Part shown: one piece after another, positions 35,483 through 46,565 of the stretch
How positions within the stretch are numbered: the stretch's first letter is position 1
How the letters are laid out: each line of letters opens with the position of its first letter
Origin: Nymphaea colorata
Lineage: Eukaryota; Streptophyta; Magnoliopsida; Nymphaeales; Nymphaeaceae
Length of the DNA stretch: 64,000 nucleotides
Assembly (NCBI RefSeq): GCF_008831285.2
Contig: NC_045145.1
Span: 6,324,802 to 6,388,801 of the forward strand
Direction of reading: 5' to 3'
Notes under the pieces: generated by a model
What the model was told of the DNA's origin: nothing
Database searches by the model: none
Seen by the model: the letters and a program-made list of their open reading frames with translations, nothing else
Position numbers and translations under genes: made by a program

Positions 35483-36536
35483 ATGGCTACATGCTCCAAA
35501 ACCACCAACAGCAAAGCACCTGATGATCTGGTCCAACGGCTGGAGTCCTCCATGGCCGACTTTCGCCAAGAAATTAACCTTCGTCTTCAGGAATCTTGGC
35601 AACGCATGGAGCAATACTTTAAGCAAGCTGATCAAAAGTTGACCGACTTACAGGACGCGATGGCTTCCTGTCCTCAGATGGGCACAGACTCTGATAATCG
35701 CAGACTCTTAGGAGCACCACCTTCCCACCCCACCTCAACGGCAGCAACATCATCCGCTTCACCCGCTACTGCACAACCTCCCGTTCCCCCTACGATGCGG
35801 CGTTCTAGTGATGTTTCATTTCGCCTCCATTTTCCCGAGTTCACTCCGACTAATGCCAGATATTGGATTCGAAAATGTGAGCAAGACTTTGATGTCCATG
35901 ACATTGAGGAACACCGTAAGGTAAAGCTCGCCGCCTCCATCTCAACGAAGAAGGAGACACTTGGCTGTCCAATGAACTGCTCCACCACAATGACCTCACC
36001 TGGCCTCAATTCGTGAATCGATTATGCGATAGATTTGGCGTTCAAGATTCTGAAACCGTCATTGCTGAATTCAACCACCTCAAACAAACAGGAAGTGTCG
36101 CTGATTCCATCAAGCGCTTCGAGGAGCTACAAGGACATGTGTTACGTGCTCACGTCACCCTGTCCGATAAGTACTTCATTTCCTATTTTCTTGGCAGACT
36201 TACGGACCCGCTTCAGCCCCTCGTTCGGGCCCACACACCCCTCACGATTCAGGAGGCCATGGCCAAGGCTAAGTTGCACGAAGCAGCCTTGAAGTCACTT
36301 GCAAAACACCAATTTCGTAGCTTGCCGTCCACCCCCTTCCCTTCCGGCGGACTGAAAACCCCACGGGATCAACATCCTGTCAAGAAGGATCCCACATGTT
36401 ACCGCTGCGGCGCCCCTTGGGTTCGCGGACACTCTTGCAGACCTCGTCCGCATGGTGAAGCTCACGTCTTGGATGAAACCGGTTCGGATGAGGGCGGCCT
36501 CGAGGAAGACCACCCACTCACTAGCCCCGGATGAGC
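35483..36536 (+). pseudogene. Chromovirus 1 gag, frameshifted
   Basis: The start is ATG 35483 (MATCSKTTNSKAPDDLVQRL), just after the primer site. A coiled-coil-like N-terminus (about residues 15-60) and a proline/serine/threonine linker precede the gag core (RLHFPEFTPTNARYWIRKCE). Near 35938 the frame changes by one base: the frame carrying STKKETLG ends at 36016. The true continuation is in the next frame: HLNEEGDTWLSNELL, then NRLCDRFGVQDSETVIAEF and FLGRLTDPLQPLVRAHTPL. The nucleocapsid knuckle [14 protein letters not shown] is intact. The frame ends at 36532-36534, and pol resumes in the first frame. Gag forms the virus-like particle. Confidence 0.88.
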
Positions 36537-39500
36537 AACTTGTGGAACTCTCCATGCACGCCATTAATGGGAGTACCGGCCGAGGCACCTTAAAATTGAG
36601 GGGGCACATCCGTCAAAAGCCAGTCTTGATTCTATTAGATACAGGGAGTACCGAAACCTTTCTTAACTCCAAATTGGTTGATGCTCTTAACCTGGATGTC
36701 CTGGACGACCCGGATATGACCATTGCTCTAGCCAATGGCACCAGAGTCCGGTGCTCCAAAACTTGCCCTGACTTGAGCTGGGAGATGTGCGGCAGTCACT
36801 TTCGACGTGATTTTCGCATTCTTGATCTTGGTACTTACGACCTTGTCTTGGGTACTGATTGGATGCAGGAGGTGAACCCCATCACTTTCGATTTTGTGCA
36901 GTCCCAGGCCACTATTAAAAAGAACGGGAAGGAGGTTATTCTCAAGGGCCATCGTGGTGATTTAAAACACTTGGAGGAGCTCAGCTGTCTCATAGATAGT
37001 AGTACTTCCCAAAACATCAACATTCAGCAGATCGAGCACGTGGCTTGGGTATTTCAGATCAACCACCAGCTGCCAGCGCTTTCACCATCAAATTCACTTG
37101 GATTTCCTACTTGCAGCAGATCGGACCTCCCCATGGATTTCCAAGACAGGCTGCATTCCTTGCTTCGCTCCTTCGGCGACTTGTTTGAAGAACCCAAGAA
37201 ACTCCCACCTCAACGTTCTCATGACCACGGGATCACACTAGTTTCGGGGACTCCACCCATAGCCTTCCGCCCATATCGCTACTCATACCACCAAAAACGA
37301 GAGATCGAGGTCCAAGTGCAAAACCTATTGGATGCTAGGTTCATCCGCCACAGTCACAGTCCTTTCGCCTCGCCCATCTTGCTTGTTAAAAAGAAGGATG
37401 GTAGCTGGCGACTGTGTGTAGATTACCGTCAACTCAACTGTCGGACGATCAAGGATCGATATCCGATTCCAATCATTGATGACCTTCTGGATGAACTACA
37501 TGGCGCCAAGGTATTCCCCAAGCTCGACTTACGGGCTGGGTACCATCAAATCCGTATGAAGGAGGAGGACGTGCCTAAAACGGCATTTCGGACGCACCAA
37601 GGTTATTATGAGTTCAGGGTGCTACCCTTTGGTCTTAATAATGCCCCGGCCACCTTTTAGTCCTTAATGAATCAGGTTTTGGCTCCATTCTTACGTCAAT
37701 TTGTCCTGGTATTTTTTGACGACATATTGATTTACAGTCGCGAGTGGACCTTGCACATTGACCATCTTGCGATGGTGCTAGAGTTACTACGCCATCAACA
37801 ATTCTACCTCAAGTTATCCAAATGCGAGTTTGGCATGACTAAAGTTGATTACTTGGGACACGTCATATCAGGCGAAGGAGTCAGTACTGACCCAAGGAAA
37901 GTGGAAGCCATACTGAGCTGGCCCACACCTAAAACCGTCCGAGAGTTGAGGGATTTCCTCGGCTTATCTGGTTACTACCAAAAATTCATACGGCATTACG
38001 GCATGGTGGCGCAACCCCTAACTAACCTCCTCAAGAAGGACGCCTTCTGCTGGTCTCCAGTCGCAGATGAGGCTTTCACAAATCTCAAGCATCTCTTATC
38101 CACTTCTCCCATACTTGCATATCCTGACTTTAATAGTGGATTTGTCTTGGAAACAGATGCATCGGAACGGGGCATAGGGGTGGTCTTAACTCAACATGGG
38201 CGTCCAATCGCCTACATGAGTGAAGCATTAGGTCCTCGCAATGCTGGATTGGCCACCTATGAAAAGGAGTTGATGGCTGTCCTATCGGCAGTGACGCGTT
38301 GGCGACATTATCTGGAGGGAGCCCATTTTGTGATCAAGACGGATCATCGCAGTTTACAATTTCTTACGGATCAGAAGGTTCATACAAACTTACAATGGAA
38401 GGGTGTCTCTCGTTTGATGGGGCTGAACTTCTCTATCACCTATCGAAGGGGATTTGATAACAAGGCAGCCGATGTTCTTTCACGCTTCGCTAACACAAAC
38501 AACATTCCAAACGAGGTTAGCGCTATATCCTCAGTCATTCCAGCCTGGAGGGCTTCCGTTGAGAAGACTTATATTGGGGACACCAAGGCAACTCAAATCA
38601 AAGAGGAGTTATTACTAGCTCCTGATGGCAGGCCCAAATTCAAGCTGCAACATGGCTTGCTGCGTTACAAAAACCGCCTCTATATTGGCTGTTCTAGCAA
38701 TCTTCGCCACGAGATTATTCAACAATTACATGATGCAGCCATTGGAGGGCACTCGGGCAGGTTAGCAACTTATAAACGAATCAAAAGACATTTTTATTGG
38801 CCTGGCCTCAAGAAGGAAGTAGATCAGTACGTTGCTAATTGTGACACATGCCAACGTTGCAAATCTGAAACCGTGGCAAACCCCGGTTTACTTCAGCCCC
38901 TACCAATTCCAGCAGGCAATTGGAAGGACATTGCGCTTGATTTCATCGAAGGATTGCCTCGTTCGCAAGGCAAGGATGTGATATTAGTGGTGGTGGATAG
39001 ATTCTCTAAGTACGGCCACTTCATTGCCATGGCGCATCCATTCACTGCCATTCAAGTGGTGCAAGCTCTCTTCGACAATGTGTTCAAGCACCACGGACTT
39101 CCGAAAACAATGGTCTCAGACCGAGACAAAGTCTTCACCAGCAATATGTGGCGTGAGCTCTTCAAAAGATTCGGCACCCAGCTGGCCCTTAGTTCAGCAT
39201 ATCATCCCCAATCTGACGGCCAAACAGAAAGACTCAATCAATGTCTCGAACATTATCTAAGAGCAATGTGTTTCAATCGACCTAGCACTTGGAACACTTG
39301 GTTGTCACTAGCTGAATTCTGGTACAATAGTTCCTACCATACGGCCATCAAGAGTTCACCCTTCGAGGTGGTTTATGGTTACTCGCCACCTCCCATTCCT
39401 GGAATTCACAGCGAACAGCCCTCTGTAGCCGTGGTTGCAGACTACACCACCAGGCATGCTCAAATGGTGCGCTTATTATCTGACTCGCTCGTTCAAGCAC

Positions 39501-40033
39501 ATAACCGCATGAAGATTCAAGCTGACAAACAACGGAGTGAGAGGGACTTTGCTGTAGGAGACTGGGTGTTCTTAAAGCTCCAGCCTTACAGGCAAAGCTC
39601 ACTAGATATCCGTACCAACCTCAAGCTTGCAGCCAAGTATTATGGGCCCTTCTGTGTACTAGCCCGGATAGGATTGGTGGCTTACAAACTCGACCTACCT
39701 CCATCCTGCGCAATCCACCCAATTTTTCATGTGTTGTTACTAAAACGATGAGTTGGGGAAGGACAAGTACCAATCACTACACCACCTGTCACTGATAAGG
39801 AGGGCCTAATTTGGTCTGAACCTGAGGCAATACTGGATCGCCGTTTGGTGAAGCGTAACAATGCGGCAGTCGTCCAAGTACTTGTTAAATGGGCCAATTT
39901 ACATGATGATGAGGCGACATGGGAAGATTATAAAGCAATTAAGGCTCAATTTCCCATCATATCCGAATTGAATCAAATTGCTATTCTTGATGACAAGAAC
40001 AGTTCCGAGGGAGGTCGATTGTCACGACCTTAA
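36520..40033 (+). pseudogene. Chromovirus 1 pol (PR-RT-RH-IN-chromodomain) with two stops
   Basis: One frame runs to a TAA inside the 3' LTR, interrupted only at 37658-37660 (TAG) and 39749-39751 (TGA). Domains in order: protease [11 protein letters not shown] (about 36632); reverse transcriptase from about 37260 with catalytic FFDDIL (Asp pair 37718-37723); RNase H with LETDASERGIG (about 38150); integrase zinc finger HDAAIGGH...CDTCQRC (38730-38862). The integrase core has DFIEGLP, VSDRDKVF and QTERLNQ (38938-39240). The chromodomain is at about 39826-39963 (LDRRLVKRNNAAV, VQVLVKWANLHDDEATWEDY), which in this group can direct integration to heterochromatin. The TAG sits where the family has glutamine in ATFQ, a single C-to-T change. 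All visible catalytic residues are kept. Confidence 0.92.
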
Positions 40034-40341
40034 TCGTGTAATGGCCATTGTGGCATCGTGGTAACGGTTAGTAGGCGTCATGGTCCTAGTTAGTCATCAG
40101 TTATGTTGATTTCAGTTATTCCATGTAGTGGGGGTTTCCCACTACCTTGCGAGAAGTTAGTTCCTGTTAGTGGGTTAGCCACGTTGCTTGTTTTGAGGCC
40201 TCCACTTCTGGTTATAAGGCCTTAGTTGTTAATGAAAGGTTCATGGTTCTAATTCCAATTTCTCTTACTTCCTTCCGTCTCTTCCTTCTCACTCTGCTCT
40301 CTTCCTCTCTTCAAAACTCTATTCACAAGCAGAACGTAACA
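40020..40341 (+). repeat. Chromovirus 1, 3' LTR
   Basis: It is 322 bp long. Relative to the 5' LTR it has AATCGTG for AATCATG, an extra CT in the TCTTCCTCT tract, and CTATTC for CTGTTC. A purine-rich GAGGGAGG at about 40008-40015 is the likely polypurine tract. Confidence 0.95.
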
Positions 40342-40489
40342 AGTTCATTGTCTTTCTAAAACAAGAATTGACCATCTAGAGCCATCGAGATTGAGGACGG
40401 AAGAAGGCAAGGATCACCCATGAAGCAGCGGAAGGAAAAAAGCAGATGGCGATGAATAGAAAAACACAGAATGCAGAATAGGGATGGCG

Positions 40490-40800
40490 TACCTCAACTT
40501 CTTTGAAATACCACGACGACGGCTGGAGGCAGAGCAGCGGCGGTGGTGGAGAGCACGGCGAGCGGACGACGGCTGGAGGCTGGAGCGAACGATGGTGATG
40601 AGGAAGACCTAACGGGCAGAAAATTTGTCTCCGCCAAAAAGTCAGACCCTGGTCCGACTTTTTTCCAAGGTAATTTTACCCTGGATCCAACCTTTTACCC
40701 AGGGAAAAAAACCTGCGCTTGCTGGAATCACGAAAAGCCGTACAAGTTCGGCAACTTTACCCTGATGCACAGTGAAATCCCTATGCAGGGTTGCTGTTAA
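40490..40800 (-). other. GC-rich leader-exon-like block with inverted GGGTAAAATTACC repeats
   Basis: On the minus strand, a CCGTCGTC/CCGCCGC-rich segment ends AAGTTGAG/GTACGCC at 40493, a plausible donor. It could be the first exon of a minus-strand unit that includes the transporter exons, with the chromovirus inserted in the intron. The distal part (about 40640-40750) shares AGGGTAAAATTACC-type words with 32142-32330 in inverted orientation. Confidence 0.35.
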
Positions 40801-40945
40801 TGCCTTAGAAAAAGAAAAGATATTCATCCTGCAAAAGATTTTGTCAATCTGATTGACGTGTGGTGATAAAATAAATGTGCCTAATGGGGGTAAAGATTAT
40901 GATTCCTTTTCCAAAAAATTAAGAAAGTACGAGGGCCATTCTTTA

Positions 40946-41391
40946 TGCTTTGTTTGGTTGGAGGAAAGGAAGGGATGGAAAGGGAGGGAATGGGAAGTGA
41001 AGGGAAGGGAAGGGAAGAGAAAGGAAAGGGAAAGGAATGAAATGGAAAGGAATAGAAAGAGTTGATTAAAAAGTTTGTTTGGATAGAAAGGGAAGGGAAA
41101 GGAATGGAATGGAAAAAAATACTAAATAGCACATGGATTTAGAAAGGAGGGGTAGTGTGGGAATAAAAAACTCTTCCACTTACCTTTCTTTCCTTTCCCT
41201 CCCAATCCGTCCGATTTGGGAGGGAAGAGATTTACACTAAACAATCCATTCCTTTCCTTTCCTTTCCTTTCCCTCCCCTTGCAGCCAAACACCTTTTGCT
41301 CCTTTCCTTCCCTTTTCTTCCTTTCTAATTAGTCAACCAAACAAAGGAGGGATTGCTCAATCCCTCCCTTTCCCTCCTACCAAACAGGCCC
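40946..41391. mobile_element. Tourist-like MITE, 446 bp, TTA target duplication
   Basis: The left end TGCTTTGTTTGGTTGGAGG and the right end, reverse complement GGGCCTGTTTGGTAGGAGG, are imperfect inverted repeats. TTA flanks both ends (40943-40945 and 41392-41394). The left half is almost all GGAAAGG/GGGAA, the right half CCTTTCC/CCCTTCC, so one RNA strand could fold into a long hairpin. There is no coding capacity. The termini and TTA duplication fit PIF/Harbinger-derived MITEs. Confidence 0.87.
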
Positions 41392-41715
41392 TTAAAGTCT
41401 GCAAAAAAGGCAAACCCTCTCAATTTCTAATCCGTCTTCTCTCTCCGCTCTCGAACCCTGTTCTGTCTGAGGTTTGCAATGTGCAGAGGTTTGACTCCAG
41501 TCTCTCCGACCTTTGACAACTCGCCAAAACGCCGGCTATGAAGTTGGCATGCCTCCACAAACTTTAGAGGGGAAACTCAAAGCCAAAGACGTTCAAAAAC
41601 AAAGGAAAATGAAGTTCAATAGTTTTTGTCAAATAAAACTGGAGTCCTTGAAGAGAAAATGGAACAACCAGATCTCTGGTTATAGCAGGAGAAGAAAAAC
41701 ACCAGAAAAAGACCT

Positions 41716-41754
<39 letters not shown>

Positions 41755-42120
41755 CCCTTTTTTTTGTTTCATTTTCCCCCTTTTTGTTTTATTGCCTTTT
41801 TTCCCTTTTCTCAGGCCTTTATTTTTTCATATCGGCACGATTATCAACCTTTGTTTTTCCAGAAATTCTTCAAGCCGTCTTGCAGGTTGCTTTCTGAGTG
41901 TTTGTGCATCTTCTTCAGGCTTCTTTATGAGGGTTCAGAAATGAGTTTGTCTTTATTTTAGTTAACCTCACAATTCTGTTGTTTCTGATGTTTGAAGCAT
42001 TTCACGAACCATAAGTGTGCAACAGTTCATTTGTGCAGTAATGTTTTAGATTGACAATAATGGGAATCCATTGTGAAACTTCGGTTCGTATTTAAACTGT
42101 GGCAAATAAGTTTTGTTTAA
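41392..42120. other. Intergenic sequence with (TC)n microsatellite
   Basis: A (TC)16-like run is at 41718-41750, followed by T-rich sequence. A short frame (41513-41944) runs across the microsatellite and has no family resemblance. Confidence 0.5.
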
Positions 42121-42129
42121 TAGTTAAAA

Positions 42130-42320
42130 CGCTTTAAACGAGTCGAACTACCCTATCAAGCTCGATCCAACCTCGTCAAGCTCGACACAGTCTATTCGAG
42201 TCAAACTCGAGCTGACCTTATCAAAATCATTTCAAGCTCGAACTGACCTTATCAAAATCATTTCAAGCTCGAGCCAACCATGTCATGCTCGACCCAAACT
42301 CAAGTCGAGAAAGATGAGTC
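42130..42320 (+). repeat. CAAGCTCGA-rich short repeats, including a 31-bp direct duplication
   Basis: A 31-bp unit with TGACCTTATCAAAATCATTT followed by CAAGCTCGA occurs twice in tandem (anchors at 42213 and 42244). It sits in a longer field of degenerate AAGCTCGA/GAGTCGAACT words. Such fields are common in plant intergenic repeats. Function unknown. Confidence 0.7.
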
Positions 42321-44084
42321 CAGTCAAGCTTGATCTGGCTGAGCTTGAGCTTTATTTCTACAGGCATCTATCTTTCTCTCTCCAGTCGTGGGGTAAGACC
42401 CTATTTGTCCATCTTGTCGTGGGGCAGCCCATGTCTCCCTTTTGTTGGACGAGCATGTTCATGAACACTGGGATGGGAAGGGCAACCATCGAGAATGCGG
42501 ATGCCCCTGCAGAGAGGCAGTATGCACTCCTGCAGGCTTTCATTTATAGAATCATGAGTAGTCATCATAAGACAGAAGAAAATAGATCGGTTTCGCAGGC
42601 TCAACAATGAGTGGCCCTAGAGACTTGAAGGATTATTATATGGAAGAGCAAGTAACATTCGGGAATGAAGGTTTGTGTATTGAAGGTGATCCTGTCTATT
42701 AATACAGTGAATAAAGAATTTTCAAGGTTGGAGTTTATTGTGATCTGTGTTTACTTGGACAGTGATCTTCATGAACCTGCATCTCTCAAGGATAACAACG
42801 ATGAAGCAATGGAGTTGCCTATGATGAAAATACTATCATCATTCTTTGTTCCATTTGACTTTTTGCTTTATGTTCATCGTAAGTACGGTTTTGAAATATT
42901 CTCACTAGAATCTAGGGCTTTGCACTGGTACTCATGCACAAAAACTGCAGAAAATGCTAGAGAATGATCATCAACGAAGGGTTTATGAGCTGCCCTCACA
43001 TTCATTCTACAATGAGAAAATTGGCAAAAAGAGGATCTCGAGGCTATGTGTATTTAGCGTTTATTCCTTAAGTCTAGAACTAGAAATTTGTTGTTTGTCA
43101 TGCAATGCTCTTTGTTTCTTCATAAAGTATTTGAGAACTCGTTCCCAAATAAAAATCTTTAGTTACACGACAATAAGAGGAAAAGAAATACCCCAATTTG
43201 TCATCAGTAATAACAAGCCAAACCAACATCTTGAAACCAATTGTTAATGAGATCTCCAAACATGAAAACTACTGAAAATGTAGATAAAGAGAGGGAAAAA
43301 GCAGAATAATATGGAGACAGAAACCCTAGCCAAAGAGCACGATGTTCTCCTTTAAGGAGAGAGAAGGAAGTCTTGGAATCAGCAAACCTTCCCATACTGT
43401 GACACCATCATGGACAGCATAGGGGCTCCAAAAGCTCCAATTCCTGCCTGGTTGGCTCCTCATTTCACATGGCAGAGCAGAAAAGAAGGGGGCCGAGTTT
43501 TGTGCAGCACTCTATTTACAAAAATTTTGTGCATGGGGTGGAGGGGGGAGGAGTGTGTATGGGGCCCACAACTTATGTTCTAATATTGTTCTTAATAAAA
43601 AAAAGACATGTATCTTCTTGTTCTAAATATCCTTCCAAAGTACGGAAACCCAAAACATGTCTTTTCCTATCATATTTTCAGTTTTCTTATGCAAAAAGAG
43701 AGGGGTTGAAGAAAACTTGGTCGTCAAACAGAAATAAGGAGAAGGTTGGAAGAAAGAAAGAACAATTGCAAAGCTCATGGGTTGGTCGAACAGTTGCAGA
43801 AAAATTAAAGGAGAAAGGCAAGGAAGAAGTGAGCACATATTCCTTTTGCATCGGAGTTTCTTCTTATTCTACCTTGCGTTCCATATTTTCACAATACCAA
43901 TGTGTTCTGTAGGCTCATAATTCTTTTTTGACAGATAGACGTTTGAAGAAATGAAACGAACATAGATACCACACTATCATGCACACTATCACTCAGATGT
44001 TCATCGACATGGGTTGTAATAGAATCACACACCATCACTCACATGATCTTGCACACACTATCAACCAGGTGCTCTTCCAATAAG
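42321..44084. other. No gene recognised
   Basis: Several 60-150 codon frames exist (for example 42314-42610, 42665-42967, 43469-43912). None shows a motif I recognise, and none continues across plausible splice sites. The stretch may include unrecognised gene fragments. Confidence 0.4.
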
Positions 44085-44650
44085 GGGTTTAACGGTTGGC
44101 CGATGCCTACCATTTGTGGTTGGCGATGGTCCCATGTTACACACTATTATACACCTCTTTTAGTAGTCTAGTGTGGCACAAACTTACTTGCAATCTATTA
44201 CTTGGGTACTATGTGATGAGGGTTACAACAGTTGGTAGAACATACTTGCATCTATCACTCATGTTCTATGCGATGAGGGTTTTCACAGGTTACCTGTGCA
44301 GTCTGTGTGGTTGTGTGACAACATTTTGTCACCCACATAGTATCACATACTCTTGTCCAAGTCCTATGTGATGAATGGGTCTAACGGTTGGTCAATACCT
44401 ATTAGTTGTGGTCACACAACAATTCTGTGTCATATGCACACCTCTTCTAATAGACCAGTGTCGCACATGCTTTCTCACACATACTGTTGTTTGGGTGCCT
44501 GCGATGAGGGTCATATCAGTTGGTCGCACATGCTCGCATATACTTTCACTTAGGTGCAGTTCGTGTGGTTGTCCGACAATATTTTGTTGCTTACATAATA
44601 TCACTTAGTTCCACTCAAATGAGCTGTTTAACTGTTGGCTCCTGTTGTTA
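44085..44650 (+). repeat. Degenerate tandem repeat, period about 240-300 bp
   Basis: Anchors TTTAACGGTTGG (44089), CTAACGGTTGG (44391) and TTTAACTGTTGG (44628) head related units. These contain GTGTGGTTGTG(T)GACAA, TGCGATGAGGGT, CTCGCATATACTTTCACTTAGG-like and CACCTCTTCTAATAG segments. It lies just before the FAR1-type transposase relic and could be subterminal repeat of that element. Confidence 0.6.
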
Positions 44651-44959
44651 GTGTGGTCGTGCAATTGTCTTATGTCATATACTCTACGGCATGCCTCTTC
44701 AATAACATGTCATTGTTGGAGGATAGTGACTCTAATATTGATCATTAAATCTCATGCACTGCATAAGGGATGGTTGTCATCATTTCATCAAAGATGACAA
44801 AGAGAGCCAATGTTTCTTAGATGCAGCTGAATGCTACAATGTTAGAGGGAAATCTTCAGCAGAAGACATGACTCTCAATGATGTTTCTCGTGAATGCATG
44901 AACGATTTGCCTGCATATAATATCATTGTAGTCTATGCGATAGATAAAGGAGGTAGAAT

Positions 44960-46010
44960 CTGTGTATGTTTAGAAGTATAGTTTGACAACGAGTATGACA
45001 CTTATAGATTCTACAATTCTTATGCTTTGGGACATAGATTAAATGTAGAAAGTGTATGAGTGATTAACATGCACACGACGTTGTTATGAAATACTATTAT
45101 TTGTTCAAAGGAAGGGTGGAAGAAAGCATGTGAAAGTGTAAAGAGTGGCAGGATTAATGCAAGATGTGGTTGTGCAGCCAAATTAATGTTGTGGAGGTTT
45201 CTCATGAAAAAAAAGATACATTCATGTATGCACATATGACCACAACCATCCCTTAGTATCCCTCACACAAATTGCATGCTGTGATTGAAAATAGGTCACA
45301 TGCTAAGTTAAAAAACTTGTTTCAAAGAGTGTTTCTCAAAATGTATACTAAGTGTAAAGATGTAGAGACATTCGAGTCTACATGTAAACAAATGATTCAT
45401 GCCTATGACCTTGAAGAGAACCTTTGGCTTCAAAAGTTGTATACAGACAAAGAAAAATTGACATTGATATACAAAAGACAATATTTTTGCATAGGTATGA
45501 GCACACAAGAGTTTAGAGCATGCACGTTGCATTGAAATAAGGAGTCTACTCTTCTTATCAATGTATTGATTCATGGAACAATATGAATTATTTGTCAATG
45601 GCCTTAGGAAAAATGAGCTTGAATAAGATGTAAAAAGCTACAATTCACAACCTCAAACTCTGGGTGTGAATATGTTGGTAAGTGCTATATATATACCAAC
45701 TATGTTTGAGCGGTTTAAGCAAGATGCCATTCAAGCAACTAACTGCTACATAGAATTAGATATGCAAGAACCAAAGGCGCTTAGATAGCATGCAGTATGG
45801 TACTAAGAAGAGTCTTTTAAAAGGAATGTTGTGTATATTACTTACTGTGTTGAAATCAGTGTCATGTAATATTCTTGCAAAAAATATGAATTCAAAAGCA
45901 TTTTATGTTATCATGTGTTCAAGACTCTTGATTTGGAGAACATTAGAGAAGTACCGAATGCATATATCATGTGAAGATGAATGGAGAATGCAATTGAGAG
46001 TGCGATAGAT
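44960..46010 (+). pseudogene. FAR1/MURA-type transposase relic (FAR1 finger, MULE core, SWIM finger)
   Basis: The N-terminal FAR1 domain is readable at about 44970-45290: FDNEYDTYRFYNSYALGHR, then CSKEGWKK, ARCGCAAKLML and HKLHAV. A MULE-core-derived segment lies at 45290-45535 (KLKNLFQRVFLKMYTKCKDV, FESTCKQMIHAYDLEENLWL, QKLYTDKEK). A SWIM zinc finger lies at about 45860-45960: SCKKYEFKSILCYHVFKTL, then LENIREVPNAYIM. The first SWIM cysteine appears as tyrosine. Frames change and stops intervene, so it is dead. The family covers Mutator-like transposases and the domesticated light-signalling factors FAR1/FHY3; the setting among repeats favours a transposon relic. Confidence 0.75.
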
Positions 46011-46249
46011 ATGCTATATCATATAATTAAGAGTTTTATATATGTTGTTGATAACTGCTTTGTACAAATTATATCATGAAATGTCTATTGGTTTAGAATT
46101 GCCCTCAATCAATGATATCTTGTGTCTCAGGCATTGACTACTATTCCGTTGTGCCCCTAGTTGCCAACAAATTAGAATAAGGAGACACTATCTCTGGGGT
46201 ATTGTTGTAACATCATCTTGTGTAAATTTTGGGTTCCAACCATAATAGA

Positions 46250-46565
46250 GGTCTTCCATGAACTTTATCATAAAGACATTGCACTCACAGTTGTCTTTTT
46301 GTTGGAGACATTCCACATAAATATCTTGTAGTCATGAAACTCATAATAGAACGCTTTTGTAAAGTTATTATAGTGTCGAAGAAGTAGAACATGTTAGGGT
46401 CCTCAATATGAAATACATTCAATTGAAAATTGTTCTCCTTATTATGCATACCAATGTTGTTGCATCAAACAGTTGCTGCTCGAGATCAATGTAGGCCAGT
46501 GAATTATGCATCTATAGGCGTTTCTTCTTGTTGTTGATGATGTATACCACCCAATATTTTACGTT
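46250..46565 (-). pseudogene. Ulp1/SENP (C48) protease relic, copy 1
   Basis: The minus strand reads VKYWVVYIINNKKKRL, then AYIDLEQQLFDATTLVC and finally NCECNVFMIKFMED. This matches the His-Trp strand and the Cys-containing strand of Ulp1-type proteases, which remove SUMO-like modifiers. The catalytic histidine is tyrosine here (46551-46556), while the cysteine (46281-46283) remains. Stops and shifts lie between. Ulp1-like domains are known passengers of plant Mutator-like elements. Confidence 0.6.

Larger units (their letters stand above)
35143..40341 (+). mobile_element. Young chromovirus (Ty3/Gypsy, Reina-like), nearly intact
   Basis: The element is 5199 bp long, with LTRs at 35143-35462 (320 bp) and 40020-40341 (322 bp). 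AGTTC flanks it on both sides (35138-35142 and 40342-40346). By eye the LTRs differ by two substitutions and one 2-bp indel, so insertion was very recent. It contains a tRNA-iMet primer site, gag, aspartic protease, reverse transcriptase, RNase H, integrase and a C-terminal chromodomain. Compact size and short LTRs suggest the Reina clade; that is inference. Two frame changes in gag and two stops in pol are the only lesions seen. It lies upstream, in transcription sense, of the minus-strand transporter exons. Confidence 0.95.

Noticed and set aside
43204-43450. Minus-strand segment GANQAGIGAFGAPMLSMMVS that looked membrane-protein-like
   Set aside because: Too short, interrupted by a stop, and no neighbouring segments support any transporter family.
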